Assembly: GCA_029820915.1 (NCBI GenBank)
Contig: JALGUI010000165.1
Location: 1 to 6,215 of the forward strand
DNA length: 6,215 nucleotides
Origin: Candidatus Zipacnadia bacterium
GTDB taxonomy: Bacteria > Armatimonadota > Zipacnadia > Zipacnadales > UBA5352
Direction of reading: 5' to 3'
The position numbers were made by a program, and so were the translations under genes. Shown piece by piece: positions 6,099 to 6,215 of the stretch (position 1 is the stretch's first letter; every line of letters begins with the position of its first letter). Under the pieces are notes generated by a model, which had not been told where the DNA came from, made no database searches, and was given only the letters and a program-made list of their open reading frames with translations.

Positions 6099-6215
6099 CT
6101 ACCGCACCAGGCGTAGTCGCTGCACCGCGCCGTCGGCACGCGCCACGACGATCTGCGGCTCGCCCCGATCGACCACGCAGACGTCGGCGACGGCGGCCTG
6201 CGCGCCGCCGGCCCT
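6099..6215 (-). CDS. C-terminal end of a probable beta-propeller/FG-GAP-like repeat protein (partial)
   Basis: On the minus strand a frame enters from the right edge and ends at TAG (6101-6099), giving 38 visible residues. The segment VVDRGEPQIVVARADGAVQ resembles the repeat DxDGDGxPEIVVATxDGxVxxL found in FG-GAP/VCBS-type and PQQ-like beta-propeller proteins. Its stop is nine bases from the stop of the LacI-type gene, a compact convergent arrangement. Too little is visible to name a family; the regular strand-turn-strand pattern and absence of stops favour a real gene. Confidence is moderate. Confidence 0.5.
   Translation of the reverse strand, partial: RAGGAQAAVADVCVVDRGEPQIVVARADGAVQRLRLVR

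Overview
The window is GC-rich bacterial chromosome with six protein-coding genes, two of them cut by the window edges. Two adjacent genes encode type IV-pilin-like proteins: an N-terminal GFTLIELLVVIAIIAI methylation/cleavage signal, then LFPVF(A/E)RAR.KA, then a C-terminal H-X9-DG motif. This architecture is typical of Armatimonadota and is also expanded in Planctomycetes, Lentisphaerae and relatives. Together with a secreted beta-helix protein and an FAD-dependent oxidoreductase of the PF12831 type, it suggests a high-GC, probably uncultured member of the Armatimonadota or a neighbouring lineage. That placement is an inference from family resemblance only.

Layout from left to right. (1) The C-terminal ~359 residues of an FAD-dependent oxidoreductase on + (2-1081). 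It carries a perfect in-frame 45-bp tandem duplication and is followed at once by a GC-rich hairpin. (2) A convergent gene on - (3016-1232) for an exported right-handed parallel beta-helix protein. (3) Two pseudopilin genes on - (3781-3188 with a GTG start, and 4554-3853), each with a clear Shine-Dalgarno sequence. (4) A 524-bp divergent intergenic region (4555-5078) holding an 18-bp near-perfect palindrome with a central CG, the form of a LacI-family operator. It also holds an A-rich tract and several small inverted repeats. (5) A LacI-family transcriptional regulator on + (5079-6089). (6) Nine bases further on, the convergent end of a gene on - (6215-6099), of which only the last 38 codons are visible; they look like a beta-propeller or FG-GAP-type repeat.

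How the genes may work together: the minus-strand order pseudopilin, pseudopilin, beta-helix protein, next to a divergent LacI regulator with an operator-like palindrome between them, looks like a small sugar-responsive locus. It would make envelope or extracellular proteins, possibly to bind or process polysaccharide. The oxidoreductase belongs to a family often found in saccharide-catabolism regions of such bacteria, but it lies on the opposite strand and may be a separate unit. No CRISPR array, tRNA, rRNA, transposase or phage gene was seen. The most noteworthy items are the perfect 45-bp duplication, the operator-like palindrome overlapping a second inverted repeat, and the paired pseudopilins next to a cysteine-rich beta-helix protein. 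Nothing here clearly establishes a new system.
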